Assembly (NCBI RefSeq): GCF_001039355.2
Contig: NW_019773544.1
Coordinates: forward strand, 23,666-87,665
Direction: 5' to 3'
DNA length: 64,000 nucleotides
Origin: Lingula anatina
Lineage: Eukaryota > Brachiopoda > Lingulata > Lingulida > Lingulidae
The notes beneath the pieces are model-generated. The model saw only the letters and a list, made by a program, of their open reading frames with translations. It was not told the origin of the DNA and did no database searches. A program made the translations under genes and the position numbers. Positions within the stretch are counted from its first letter, which is position 1. Every line of letters begins with the position of its first letter. Below are positions 1 through 11,435 of the stretch, piece after piece.

Positions 1-862
1 GTACATAAAAATTCAACCACTTTTCAATAAACTTGACAATACCATATAATTCAAAGTCTCTATCCCAGCATAGCTGTCAAAACTACAAAAAAAGAATTAA
101 AAAAATGCACAAAGTAGGTAACTGTCAATACTGATGCAAAATACAGTATGCTTAACAGGAAGTCGAACAGCATTGCAGGTATATGTCTGTTAGGAATATG
201 TTACTAGCAGACCCATGTCAGTTCAAATTCACAGTTAAAATATGCAAGCAAGAGAAATATGAACATTCAAATAAAAATGCATAAATTTCAGAAAAAAAAA
301 AAATCAAGCTGGGTTCCCAATTTGATCTGTGCTTAAGAATTATTATTGGATTTTCAAACTAATATGTCACTGTTTTTTCTTTATAATGTTACTATTGGCA
401 GTACACAATTTGTTTTGCCAAATCTGATACAATTTTACGTAATGATACAACCTTGAACTGTCTATCATAATAGTATAATGTATAAAAGGTCACTGCCATT
501 TGACTTCATGCCTTTGGGGGTTAAATCCCTCAATAAAAATGCTAATATTTAAAAAATATTGAACGCACATAAAAGGCAGTCAAACTGGTGCAAGTCTAGG
601 TACAATTCAGACCAAGAACCCTTTCAGTAGGTTTGAGAGCCACGAGTAGCATGACGTTAATGGCCATTAAGGTGAGAGTGACCAAAATTTATTTTCCCTC
701 ACCTTTGATGCTATATTACATAATGCTTAAGAGCATAATCACCACCAATTCTTAATTATGCAATGCAGTTAAAATGGTATTTATAAAAAAATTAATTAGC
801 AAAGGTATTTAGGCCCATGATATTTGAAAATTCCACTATGTACACAAGTGAGAACTATAACT
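1..862. repeat. Copy 1 of a duplicated ~0.9 kb non-coding segment
   Basis: This AT-rich stretch has no coding potential that I can see. It reappears from 1702 to about 2642 with only small differences (poly-A length, a few indels, and an extra ~92 bp internal duplication in copy 2). Copy 1 starts at the window edge and ends at a single undetermined base at 863, where the two copies diverge. The sharp end at an N suggests that at least part of the duplication is an assembly or haplotype-merge artefact rather than biology. Confidence 0.85.
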
Positions 863-863
863 N

Positions 864-1505
864 ATGGTTGGTATGACAGACACAGTTGCATTGACAAGTG
901 GTGCATGGTATTTGTTTACTTGCCTCTGATACAACATGATATAGATGCATTTCAACTGTGGTGGAACAACCACAAAATAAGACACCAAAGGCAGGTGTGG
1001 TTACCCACTGGTGCTGCTCCAAATGACATTTATGCATTTCCACATTTATATGGTAAATTTGGCAATTTCAGTTACATGTTTAGCATATAAAAGATTGAAA
1101 TATTTAAAACTTAAGACATTTTTGTATTAAAAATCTTTTACTTTAAATATGAACACGTAGTCAATTTTACACATCACCATGTTCTTGTGGCATGGCTATG
1201 TGACTAAATGGAACAACTGGCTTAAGGTATATCAACCTACATATTTTATGCAATATATATTTGCAGGCAGTCACCAGTGTGGATTCACTGTCAGTGATAG
1301 AGATTTGGCAGAAGTTGCACGAGAAAAAACACTTAACTATGAACAATCTGCTCGTGTGCCACAGGACTTCTATAATGAAGCAACTAACTTCACTGCCACT
1401 TACCACTTGACAATAGAAATATCCACTGCAGAGGAGTGTTATATTCAACTAAGGAGACACTTCATCCTAGAAAGATCTGCATTACAGTCATCTATATATG
1501 TGTAA
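864..1505 (+). CDS. 3'-terminal exons of an integrase-core-domain (transposon-derived) gene
   Basis: Two exons are visible: from the N at 863 to 1052 (donor GGTAAAT) and 1267-1505 (acceptor TTTGCAG, stop at 1503-1505). The phase-1 junction joins them in frame. Exon 1 carries an IQHDIDAFQLWWNNHKIR segment followed by PNDIYAFPHLYG. This resembles the end of the uncharacterised integrase-core proteins common in invertebrate and fish genomes, with a D..F...WN.H.IR pattern and then a G.P...Y..P..YG motif. The second exon is a short hydrophilic tail. The 5' part, with the catalytic DDE residues, is absent because the frame is cut by the N. The family match is from memory of motifs, so it is moderately sure. 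It may be a domesticated gene or just a transposon remnant. Confidence 0.5.
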
Positions 1506-1701
1506 AATGTAATATTAATGTTTCTGCACCAACCTGCAAATTCCAAATTCAAATAATAGTTAAAAAGGAAAAAAGAAAATAAAGAATCACAAAAGAGGTT
1601 ATTTTCCTCTTTTTGATACATTAATACAATGCGCAACAGGTTTTCCCTTGATGGTGTTATCTCTTTATGTGCATGGTGATGCTGGTGTCACACCTATGTC
1701 A

Positions 1702-2642
1702 GTACATAAAAATATCAACCACTTTTCAATAAACTTGACAATACATATAATTCAAAGTCTCTATCCCAGCATAGCTGTCAAAACTACAAAAAAAAAAAAA
1801 GAAAAAATGCACAAAGTAGTGCAAAATACAGTATGCTTAACAGAAAGTCGACAGCATTGCAGGTATATGTCCCTTAGGAATATGTTACTAGCAGACCCAT
1901 GTCAGTTTAAATTCACAGTTAAAATATGCCAGCAAGAGAAATATGAACATTCAAATAAAAATGCATAAATTTCAGAAAAAAAAACAATCAAGCTGCGTTC
2001 CCAATTTGATCTGTGCTTAAGGATTATTATTGGATTTTCAAACTAATATGTCACTGTTTTTTCTTTATAATGTAACTATTGGCAGTGCACAATTTGTTTT
2101 GCCAAATCTGATACAATTTTACGTAATGATACAACCTTGAACTGTCTATCATTATAGTATAATGTATAAAAGGTCACTGCCATTTGACTTCNTGCCAAAT
2201 CTGATACAATTTTACTTAATGATACAACCTTGAACTGTCTATCATAATAGCATAATGTATAAAAGGTCACTGCCATTAGATTTCATGCCTTTGGGGGTTA
2301 AATCCCTCATGATCAATAACAATGCCAATATTTAAAAAATATAGAACGCACATACAAGGCAGTCAAACTGGTGCAAGTCTAGGTACAATTTAGACCAAGA
2401 ACCCTTTCAGTAGGTTTGAGAGCCACGAGTAGCATGACTTTAATGGCCATTAAGGTGAGAGTGACCAAAATTTATTTTCCCTCACTTTTAATGCTATATT
2501 ACATAATGCTTAAGAGCATAATCACCACCAATTCTTAATTATGCAATGCAGTTAAAATGGTATTTATAAAAAAATTAGCAAAGGTATTCAGGCCCATGAT
2601 ATTTGAAAAATTCTACTATGTACACAAGTGAGAACTATAACT
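1702..2642. repeat. Copy 2 of the duplicated ~0.9 kb segment, with an internal re-duplication
   Basis: It matches 1-862 almost base for base. Inside it, a stretch of about 92 bp ending at 2191 is repeated at 2194-2285, and the two copies are separated by a single N at 2192. No gene is visible. From 2643 to about 2850 the sequence is unique, AT-rich and featureless. Confidence 0.85.
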
Positions 2643-2849
2643 AATGAGTTTACTTCCATTTTCAACAATTAAGTAAATAATAAAAACAGCACAACTTTAA
2701 TAAAATTGTCCAATCATTTTATATTACCAGTTTACGCGTTCCTATTCAAGTTCAGTAGTAACTATGGGTGTATCTCTGCTAATTTTGGTGTATTTTACAT
2801 TTTATTTTCACATTTGAATATTGGATGTTGAACTACATGTATTTGATAC

Positions 2850-3315
2850 AGAACAATGCCCAAGCCCTAACGAAAAAAAATAAAAAATACAAAAAAAAAC
2901 TGCAGTGTTGGGCATGCAAAGATCTACAAAATGAAAAAAAAACAAAACAAGGTCTCTAGCAATGATGGTTCCAGAATTAGAGAGCTTTTAGTTTGGCATC
3001 TAATAGCCACTACTCGACTGAAAATGCCCCAATTGAACCCAAACTCACAAAGATGAAAGATTACCCTAAGGGTAACACCTGCCCATTATATTATAGATTA
3101 GATCTGTGTAGTTTCTGAAAATAGGCAATAATATCTGTTTTTCACAAGAAAGGTAGCAATTTTAGAAAAATGTGACCTGTTTGACCTTGAAATAATGCGT
3201 TCTAGGAGGAGAAGCGGTAACGGTGACTTGTAGTTCACGACACCCTGCAGAGCCATATGAGATAGGTCGGGACTAAAGCCCTGAATACTGCCAGCGTACA
3301 TGCTGGTGGTACTAA
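2850..3315 (-). repeat. Diverged reverse copy of the palindrome-ended dispersed element
   Basis: Read on the minus strand, this segment matches the element at 4079-5660 and the copy at 59150-59974. Shared features are the GGTACCACCAGC-type palindromic end (3285-3312), the block around AGGAGGAGAAGCGGTAACGG, the GACCTTGAA block, and the stretch around GGTAACAC. It is clearly older than the other copies, with many substitutions. No intact reading frame is present. Confidence 0.7.
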
Positions 3316-3654
3316 AGAGTGTTTTTTAAAATATTCTAGCTCCAAAAAATTCCTTCTCATTGTAGCATTGGCCTAGCATGGGGCCAATATCCCAGGCTGT
3401 TGGGCTGTTTTCCCTTTGCAAATGACATCCTCCTCTTCATGTTCGGTGCAATGTCGGCATTTTGAACAGCCCCTCCCTGCCTCATTCGCCATGCTTTTTT
3501 CTTTCTTGCACTTTCCCGCGAGATTTTGTTTTTTTTTTTTTTAATTTCATATTGAAAATGAAACACGATTGATCTCTCGGGATTTCGCGCGACCACACGG
3601 GATTACGCGCAATCTCGCAGGATTACACGTGATCTAGCAAATTTTGCAATTTTT

Positions 3655-3663
3655 TTTTCAAAT

Positions 3664-3702
<39 letters not shown>

Positions 3703-3735
3703 GGCCCTCCTGGGATTCCATAAGTTACTGAGGGT
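3655..3735 (-). repeat. Poly-A-tailed 3' end of a retroelement (seen as poly-T on plus strand)
   Basis: A run of about 35 T is followed by CTTGGCCCTCCTGGGATTCC. The same motif follows another T-rich stretch at 19201-19224. On the minus strand both copies read as a conserved 3' end followed by an A tail, the signature of a retroposed element. The rest of 3316-4078 shows no gene. Confidence 0.5.
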
Positions 3736-4078
3736 AAAAAAGGGTGGCTGGGGCAACAGTGGTCTCAAAGATGCAGTTGGAGCCTTAGTTGGCCTTCCTC
3801 TTCTTTTGGGAAGTGAAGCAGTGCCTGCTGTGTTTGGTGGAGTGACAGGCCTCATTTCAGTCTATTTATTGGTAGATCTTTTTTTCATATTTAATCTTGA
3901 TCTTTTAATTATGATGTATGTCCTGTGTGAAACCATGGATACAGTAACAGTGGTAGTAGAATTGTACTAGTATGCATGCACTGTACAGTATTACTTTTGC
4001 CTTTTGGCTCATCCAGTTGAGTATGGGTATTTCTAGATTTGATTTGATTCGTCATCTACAAAAAGTTCCCTTTTATTA

Positions 4079-5660
4079 GTACCGCCAGCATACGCGCTGG
4101 CGGTACTCATGGTTTTAGTCCCGACCCGTCTCGTCCGCCTCCGCCGGCTCCTGAGGCTCCGCCGGCTCCCGTACTGGCGCCAGATACAAGTCACCGTTAC
4201 CGCTTCTCCTCCTAGACCGCAAGGACCCCTGTCCCCATCTCTTGGATTTAGGTCACATATAACCTCAACTTGAACCCACAGGTTTTTTTGTCTCAGTCGG
4301 TGCATTGACCTGGGCATGACGCTCGTTGAAATGCACCCTTGTCAAAATTTTTGAAAATTCAATGCCAATTATCTACCCTATAGAAGGAATTATGGGAAAA
4401 TTTTCTACAGACAGCTTTCCGAAAGTTATATGTGTAGATTTCAAATATGCCCTTGGATTTGACCTTTGACCTTTATTTCAAGGTCAAACGGGCCAAAATT
4501 TTCAAAAAAACGACATTTTTTACGAAAAATAAGTTATTTGCGCTGTTATTGTACCACCAGCGTTAGCGCTGGCAGTACACATGGTTTTGGTCCCGTCCGG
4601 ATCGTTCCGCCGGCTCCGCCGGCTCCAGGAGACGGCTACCATTACCACTTCTCCTCCTAGACGGTAAGGGCCCCCATACCCATCTCTTGGATTTACGTCA
4701 CCTATAATCTCAACTCGTTCCACGTAAAATTTGGGCTTATTGGGGTCTGGGTGTGGCACTCATTGCAATGCACCCTTGTCCAAAAATGGCAAAATTAAAT
4801 GCTAATTATCTACCCTATGGAAGGGGTTATGGGAAAAATTTCTACAGACTGCTTTCAAAAAGTCATATGTGTAGATTTCAAAAAGGCCCTTGGATTTGAC
4901 CTTTGACCTTTACTTCAAGGTCAAACGGGCCAAAATTAAAAAAAAAAAATGAAATTTTTTACGAAAAAAATTTTTTTTTGCCCTGTTATTCAGACACCAC
5001 ACAGACCAATAATATTATTGGAAAGTGTTACCCTTCAGGTCATCTTTCATCTTCGTGAATTTGGTGTCAATCGGTGCATTTTCACGGGAGTAGCAGCCAT
5101 AAGATGCAGAAACTGAAAACTGTCTCTAATTCGGGAACCGTTAATACTAGAGACCCATTCTTTTTTGCATTTTGTAGAACATGTAAAGCCCAACACTGGA
5201 AATGGTCTCTGTTTTTATGTATTCCAAACGGTTTTCGAGTTACGCTGTATCAAAAAGTACATATTGGCGAAAGCAAAATGTGCAGTACGGTATAGTTAGG
5301 CGGCTAAGCCAAAAAAATTGTGCAAAAGATGATAAAAGCATGAAACTTTCCACGATGAATGACCATTGGGTGTGCGTCTATTTTGGATCGGGGGGCAACT
5401 CCAAAATTCATTAGTACCCAAATGAGGGGCTTTTTTCATTCATCGTGGAAAGTTTCATGCTTTTATCATCTTTTGCACAATTCTGGCAATTGCAACTCCA
5501 AAATTCATTAGTACCCAAATGAGGGGCTTTTTTCATTCATCGTGGAAAGTTTCATGCTTTTATCATCTTTTGCACAATTCTGGATATAATTTGGACTTAA
5601 CCGCCTGACTAGTAATGGATAATAAATTTTGAACTCTGGAAAAATAAAACATAAGGCTTG
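4079..5660 (+). repeat. Palindrome-ended dispersed element, one partial and one longer tandem copy
   Basis: Two tandem copies start with near-perfect palindromes at 4079-4106 and 4551-4578 (GTACC.CCAGC...GCTGG.GGTAC). Each is followed by a GC-rich block with repeated CCGGCTCC, a TTCTCCTCCTAGAC block, and a TTTGACCTTTGACCTTTA block with TCAAGGTCA close by. The unit spacing is about 472 bp. The second copy runs on through a CATTCTTTTTTGCATTTTG block to about 5660. A MITE interrupts it at 5293-5612. Reverse copies lie at 2850-3315 and 59150-59974. Short open frames inside are conserved between copies only as DNA, not obviously as protein. Confidence 0.8.
5293..5612. mobile_element. MITE (~320 bp) with TA target duplication, inserted in the dispersed element
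   Basis: The related copy at 59150-59974 reads straight through this point (reverse-complement GTACGGTAATGG). Here the TA is doubled around a 320 bp insert. The insert ends are TAGTTAGGCGG and, inverted, CTAGTCAGGCGG. Inside, a GTGCAAAAGATGATAAAAGC arm is present once in one orientation and twice inverted, because a 97 bp unit is tandemly duplicated (anchors 5396 and 5493). A TA duplication with short terminal inverted repeats suggests a Tc1/mariner-type or similar non-autonomous element. Confidence 0.75.
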
Positions 5661-5825
5661 GCAAAGCAGACAACTTGTGGTCATTATTGACATTATTTTA
5701 TCAAATTTGAACTTTTGGAACTTCAGAGTACCCCCCAATTTTAAGAATTTTGACCAAAATGACCTTTTCTTTATTTTAATTAATTTTTTCTATTGGAAAT
5801 TTATGGCAACTCCGAAATTATAACA

Positions 5826-7215
5826 TTTAGTCCCTTATATCTCCAAAACTGGCAGAGATAGGTCCATAGTTACTATTGAACTAGTATAGGAAGTCCTATA
5901 CTGGCAAATTAAATGTGACCTTGAAATTGACCTTGACCTACTTTTCACCATGAACTGAACTTTGCAAATTTTGCTTCCCCTTTATCTCCAAAACTGACAG
6001 AGATAGGTCTATAGTTACTATTGAACTTGAATGGGAAGTCATATACTGGCAATCTAAATGTGGCCTTGAAATTGACCTTTGACCTTCTTTTCACCATGAA
6101 TTGAACTTTGCAAATTTTCGTTCCCCTTTATATCCCAATCAGCAAACTTCGGCTCATTCCGCAAGCTCCATACTAACCTTGGATGTGATAGGCGGAGAAA
6201 TATGCACCAAATCCATGCATTTTGTCCGCCAGAAATGCCTTCACACTCAATCAATTATTCTGCTCATAAAGATGTGTGTCATTACTCCTGATTTTTATGA
6301 TGCTTTACAGTTTGCCAAACAATAAACTAAGTTTGACTTTGATTTAAAGGATAAACAGATACAAACGTTGAAAGGATTGTGGTCTAAATTAGCGCGAGGT
6401 TGAAAGTAGTTCCTTCCCAACAAATCAACAATCAATATGGATGCCTCTGTATTACGAGGTCATTGACAAGTGCGGAGAGATCCGAGTAGTTCCGAGTGTT
6501 TATATCCAAAACTGGCAGAGATAGGTCCATAGTTACTATTGAACTTGAATGGGAAGTCATATACTGGCAATTTGACAGTGACCTTGAAATTTGCCTTGAC
6601 CTACTTTTCACCATGAACTGAACTTTGCAAATTTTCGTTCCCTTTTATCTCCAAAACTGACAGAGATAGGTCCATAGTTACTATTAAAGTTGAATAGGAA
6701 GTCATGTACTGGCAATGTAAGTGTGACCTTGAAATTGACCTTTGACCCTCTTTTTACTATAAACTGAACTTTGCAAATTTTCGTTCCCCTTTATCTCCAA
6801 AACTGACAGAGATAGGTCTATAGTTACTATTGAACTTGAATAGTAAGTCATATACTAACAATCTTAATGTGGCCTTGAAATTGACCTTTGACCTTCTTTT
6901 CACCATGAATTGAACTTTGCAAATTTTCGTTCCCCTTTATCTCCAAAACTGGCAGAGATAGGTCCATAGTTACTATTGAACTTGAATAAGAAGTCATATA
7001 CTGGCAATTTGACTGTGACCTTTGACCTACTTTTTATGATGAACTGCTTTTTGCATGTTTTCTGGCCTTTAAATCTGCAAAATTGGCAAAGAAATGCCCA
7101 TGGTTGCTATTGAACTTGAATAGAAACTCATACTATGATATTGAAATTGACCCTTGACCTACTTTTTCACCATGAACTAAGCTTTGCATATTTTCTTGCT
7201 TCTAATATCTTTAAA
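5826..7215. repeat. Tandem array of a ~145 bp unit, about nine copies
   Basis: The anchor TCCAAAACTGRCAGAGATAG recurs at about 5842, 5987, 6505, 6650, 6796 and 6942, with decayed copies near 7076 and 7209, at a 145-146 bp spacing (133-134 bp at the degenerate right end). One further copy near 6130 is interrupted by an insertion. Units end with GACCTTGAAATTGACCTTTGACCTACTTTTCACC. No reading frame is conserved over the array. Confidence 0.9.
6136..6498. mobile_element. ~363 bp insertion in the tandem array, hAT-like features
   Basis: The third repeat unit is broken by foreign sequence. TTTATATCC occurs on both sides (6127-6135 and 6499-6507), a candidate 8-9 bp target duplication. The insert ends, CAATCAGCAAACTTCGG and inverted CACTCGGAACTACTCGG, are imperfect inverted repeats. 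An 8-9 bp duplication with ends beginning CA fits a decayed non-autonomous hAT element. No transposase frame is present. Confidence 0.55.
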
Positions 7216-7754
7216 ACTAGCAGAGATGTGCCCATTGTTGCCCCTAGGTTTTTTGTCAGCATATATGCACCACTGACAACACATTTCAAAGAAAAACAAT
7301 AGGCCTTTTGTCTAGAGAATACAGGAATGATCAAGGATATAGGAAAATGCAAGTCAACTCGAAAATCTGCTTGATTGTACCATTTTTAGTTATATTTTTT
7401 GCATATTTTGAGAACTCTTCTTAATAGCATTTTATAGAGCTTGTCAAGCATAAGAATGGTGATGGTGTCCTTTTTTGGAGGGGGGGTCCATACGAATGCG
7501 CTTACTCCAGCTGGTGGTACAATATCGGGAGGCGGTATCGCCTCTCTGATCCTCTAGTTGCTCCTTATATCTAATTTTAATAAAGGGAATGGAAATATGA
7601 CTTGCTTTTATCAAAAACATCTCTGTGAATGCACGGCAAGAATTGCCATCCCGTTTAAACTTACTTTCCTAAATTATGCATGTTCACGGATTGTGATCAG
7701 TGCATTTTATCAAAATATCAAAAAATGGATTAACTCCACTTGATTCTTTTTGTC

Positions 7755-7866
7755 AGTAAGACATCTGCAATAGAAGATATCTGGAGGAAGAGGTATCTTG
7801 AGGCTCATGTAGTAAGACATCTGCAATAGAAGATATCTGGAGGAAGAGGTATCTTGAGGCTCATGT
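7755..7866 (+). repeat. Two tandem copies of a 56 bp unit
   Basis: AGTAAGACATCTGCAATAGA starts at 7755 and again at 7811, and the two units are identical through CTTGAGGCTCATGT. A partial relative (GAGGTGTCTTGAGGCTCATG) lies at about 8317-8350. The surrounding 7216-8500 contains a C/A homopolymer stretch near 7960-7990 and no recognisable gene. Confidence 0.85.
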
Positions 7867-8600
7867 AGTAAGACTGGCTGTGGCACTTCATTTCTGCAGC
7901 AGGTCCTGACTCCATTTAATTACAATGAATGAATTTATGAAATGAATGATAATAATTTACCCCCCCCCCCCAAAAAAAAAAAAAAAAAAAACAAAAATTA
8001 TAATAATAGTTCTCTGCACAGCAATAAAAACATAAAATACAATTGCTGAACAATTTCTACCAATCAATCTATGGCAGTATCACAATTCAGGCTATTATGC
8101 CTTTCGTGTAAGAGTTTCTGCTGCCCTTCTACTCTTGTTTTGATTTGGCTCTCTCCCCTTGGCTCCAGAGGTCAGTATGTAAAGGCCATCAGAAGAAGCC
8201 ATAGGTTGATTAAGTTTTGGTGCTTTCAGAAATCTTATCATGTGTCTAGGTATCTGTTCAGATGTCTTTTAGTTTCACACTGTTTGGTCCACTGCTTACT
8301 TAGAAAATTTGGAAGAGGTGTCTTGAGGCTCATGTAGTAAGACTGGCTGTGACACTTGGCTTGACTCCATTTCTGCAGCAGTTGCAGGCAACTGATACAC
8401 TTCACTCTGCAACTGCAATCCGAAAGTAATATTTAAAATTCTACATTGTTAAAAAAGATAACAATAACAATTTGCATTAAAACCAAATGGCACAAGATGT
8501 ATTCTTTAATGTGATAAACTATTTTCCCTTTTTGTATGTTTCCAAAAAGTTTTTTTTTTCTTTAGCAGTGGGAAAGTCTGCACATGAACACTTACATCAT

Positions 8601-9370
8601 CCTCTAGGCATGTTGGCATGTTTGAATTTTTACTCCACTTTCTCATCTCCTCCTGATTCGTGAAAGTCCTTACTTTCCTATACGACAGAAAATAAATTAT
8701 ACCACCTAAATAAAACAAAAATCTTAATGGTTACATGGGATGCAAACGAATGGACAAAGGCAATTTTAAGTTGTACTGTTGTAACTTTATCAGACTTTGG
8801 TCCATTATGGAAAAAGTATGAATTAAGAGCATCAAAAACTCAGTTGTTATATATAAATAACTTATAACTTTTTTTATTTTGCACTGAATGCTGTGGATCT
8901 GTTGTTCTACCTGTATTTTTAATGGATTTATGGATTTTTACCTGCCGCTGTAGTGATGTTTATTTTGTTGATGTCGTCTTATCTTCATTTTTAAAAACTT
9001 TCTTGTGTTTGGACTGTTGCTCAGGCCAATCTCCTCTGTGATCTGGATAAAGAATAAAAAGAAATTATCACTGTATCAATCAGAATTTGTACATTCAGGT
9101 TTTATAATTCAGTATAATCTGTCTGTTTAAATCATACTTTTTTTTTCAAGCTCATTTTATTTCACAGTATAATTTTTATTAATCAAGGTGGCTGGGATGT
9201 TGAAAAATAATAATTATGATAAATAAATGTATCCAAAGAATTGTATAAAACTAGCATTTTACAGTGGTATCATAATATACTCACAGCAGTGATGGCAGCT
9301 TACATCTTATCTGCATCTTTACTCCCTTCAACGCCAGTCCTAATGGTCCAGGTCTTGACGGATTGCTGAA
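8601..9370 (-). other. Stretch with weak minus-strand exon-like segments, otherwise unassigned
   Basis: Read on the minus strand there are three short open segments next to splice-like sites. One, near 8607-8670, ends at a GTAAGTG donor. One, near 8966-9045, follows a CAG acceptor and ends in a stop. One, near 9286-9366, ends with a GTGAGT donor. Their phases do not join cleanly, so I do not build a gene. They could be decayed exons of a mobile element related to the integrase relic just upstream at 9575-9775. Confidence 0.2.
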
Positions 9371-9574
9371 TTTAAAAAAAATGCGGTGAATTATAATGAT
9401 AACCGAAGGAAATCCAAATCTGCTGAGAAGGACATTTTGCTAAATACTTTGTCTTATTTGACAATGTTCTGCTTCTATAATATCCAGGTATTAATCATCC
9501 TCTAGTAAAATGGTACTATAAATATGCAAAGAAAAAGCTATTCATTGAAGAAAAATGTTTGTTAAACATCTAAA

Positions 9575-9775
9575 GACAAAAAAGCCTCGTAAAGTTTGGT
9601 AAACTCGCATCATCATTAGCTGCACAACATATTCAGCTACCAATGAAGCATTCTTGTCCTGCAGTGCTGTAGCAGAAGCATGTTTCATTAAATAACAATT
9701 CACAGTGCATATATATTTGTTCCCTCTGTGCGATCCTTCCATGGTAACTCGGTTTATTCCGATCTGTAAGTGCAA
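9575..9775 (-). pseudogene. Relic of a Ty3/gypsy-type integrase core
   Basis: The minus-strand frame contains RGNKYICTVNCYLMKHASA followed by LQDKNASLVAEYVV. This matches the usual Ty3/gypsy integrase pattern around the first catalytic Asp (GN.YI.V..D..TK..EA.....D..A..VA). The position where the family has Asp appears to be Asn here, so the fragment is probably inactive. No LTRs, reverse transcriptase or flanking polyprotein are found nearby. It is a short relic, about 65 codons. Confidence 0.55.
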
Positions 9776-10094
9776 AAATAAAAGACCATATGCAAACTTT
9801 ATCTCATGAAATGTGTTCAATATATTTAATATCAAACAATAGATACTGGTTTATTGCAGCTTTAATTAAATGTTCCTAATTTCTAACAGAACGTAGTATT
9901 GGTAGATGGAATACAGAAACCTACTTTATAATGATTTACAGCAGCTCTTCTTATCCTCCGTACCCCTGGTTTCTGAATCTGACAGTCCCAGACTCTGTAT
10001 CATACTGGACTCTCAGTTCCGTCACACAGGTCCAAGTTAGAAAGTGCCAGAGCTACCATCTCAGTTGCCTTTTGGTGCAGGAGTTGGTGAGCTT

Positions 10095-10356
10095 TAGGCT
10101 TCATTCACATGCAATGTCTATTTTCTAAATTCTATTTTCTATTCACGGTATGTCTTATGATCAAGGTCTGTACCCTGAATATCCCGCGGCGTAATTACTG
10201 GCAGCGCGAGCCAGTTACTATAAGTTACTATAAGTAACTGGCTCGCGCTGCCAGTAATTACGCGGCGGGATATTCAGGGCATAGACCTTGATCATAAGAT
10301 AGTGCAAATAGAAAATAGAATTTAGAAAATAGACATTCCATGTGAACGAAGCCTTA
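10095..10356. mobile_element. Hairpin (foldback) MITE, 262 bp
   Basis: Two arms of about 125 bp are inverted copies around a centre near 10225. Ends are TTAGGCTTCATTCACATG and, inverted, TAAGGCTTCGTTCACATG. The inner arms, including CTGGCAGCGCGAGCCAGTTA, are perfect. The near-perfect pairing suggests a young insertion. No coding capacity. The flanks 9850-10090 and 10360-11430 show no supported gene. Confidence 0.85.
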
Positions 10357-11435
10357 CATAGATGACTGTCCCCATTTTTGAATGCTGTCTGTTTTGATGT
10401 AATGAACTCTGGTGTTGACTGGAAGGTTTCTCTGGATGGGACTTCAAAAAATTGGAAATGCAGCTGTTATCTCTGTCAGCACAGGGTCTGGCTTATTACA
10501 AGCATGGACAGAGCAGACTTCAGCAAGAAGGGTGCAGTTAGACTTAATGTTGTTCTTAATAGTCCTGAAAAGTTGCTTGCTGTTTTAAGTTTTGTTTGCT
10601 GGCCTTGTTCCCAAGTGTCACTGGTATATAAATATGATAATAAACATAATTGGACTTAATTTTTTTAGTGGGTCCTAATGTTCCTATTCACTTTGTTTAA
10701 GGCAATGCATTTTTGCAAAAAAAATAATTGTTTATTGCGTCTGTTATGTACATTTTGTATGCCCTGTCTCTGACATAATTTAGTCTACATTTAGATCTAA
10801 CAGGACCAGGTGCCTTTTCATTCTCTTCATCTAAAGAATCGTGCAAAGAATAATTATAAAAAATTAAAGTAACAAAATTAAATTAAAAATTAAATGAAAT
10901 AAATGTTTTTTGCAACTAAAATTATTACAAACAATTGTCAAAATTTGAATGTAGAGAAAGGTAATCATTTAAGTTATGCTGTTTAAACGAGTCAACATGG
11001 CCAACAGAGATTACAACTTTTTTTAACTCCTAAGATTCGTGTTGGTCGTGCTCATGGCAGTCACCATTTTGCTCCAAAAGCTCTCTTCCCTATGTTTGGG
11101 GTAAAATGTATGGAAGGTGTTTCTTATAAAACCTACTCTCTCAATGTCCATCAGCACACGTTTGTCTTGGCCTTTGTTTGATCCTTCAATATTCTTTGTT
11201 GGGTCTATTCTTTCAGTAGTAGTAAAAAGGCTGGCGGCCATTACCTTCACGCAGAGGCTTGCTGGTCCTTCGGATTATATTTTAATTTTTTTCAACTCTA
11301 AATTAGAAAGCATAGGGATAGGACCTTGAACAGCAGAGGTAGGGGCACCGTTGCCAGTGATAAGGGGATTTTGGAAAGGTGTGGTTGGCAAAGGACGGGG
11401 AAGGGCACAGGGTCAGAGAGGAATGAGTTATGTGG

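Noticed and set aside
5074-5295. Open frame conserved with 59177-59416 (RDPFFFAFCR)
   Set aside because: The conservation is explained by repeat copies at the DNA level; changes do not favour third positions as far as I can judge, and no full-length protein emerges.
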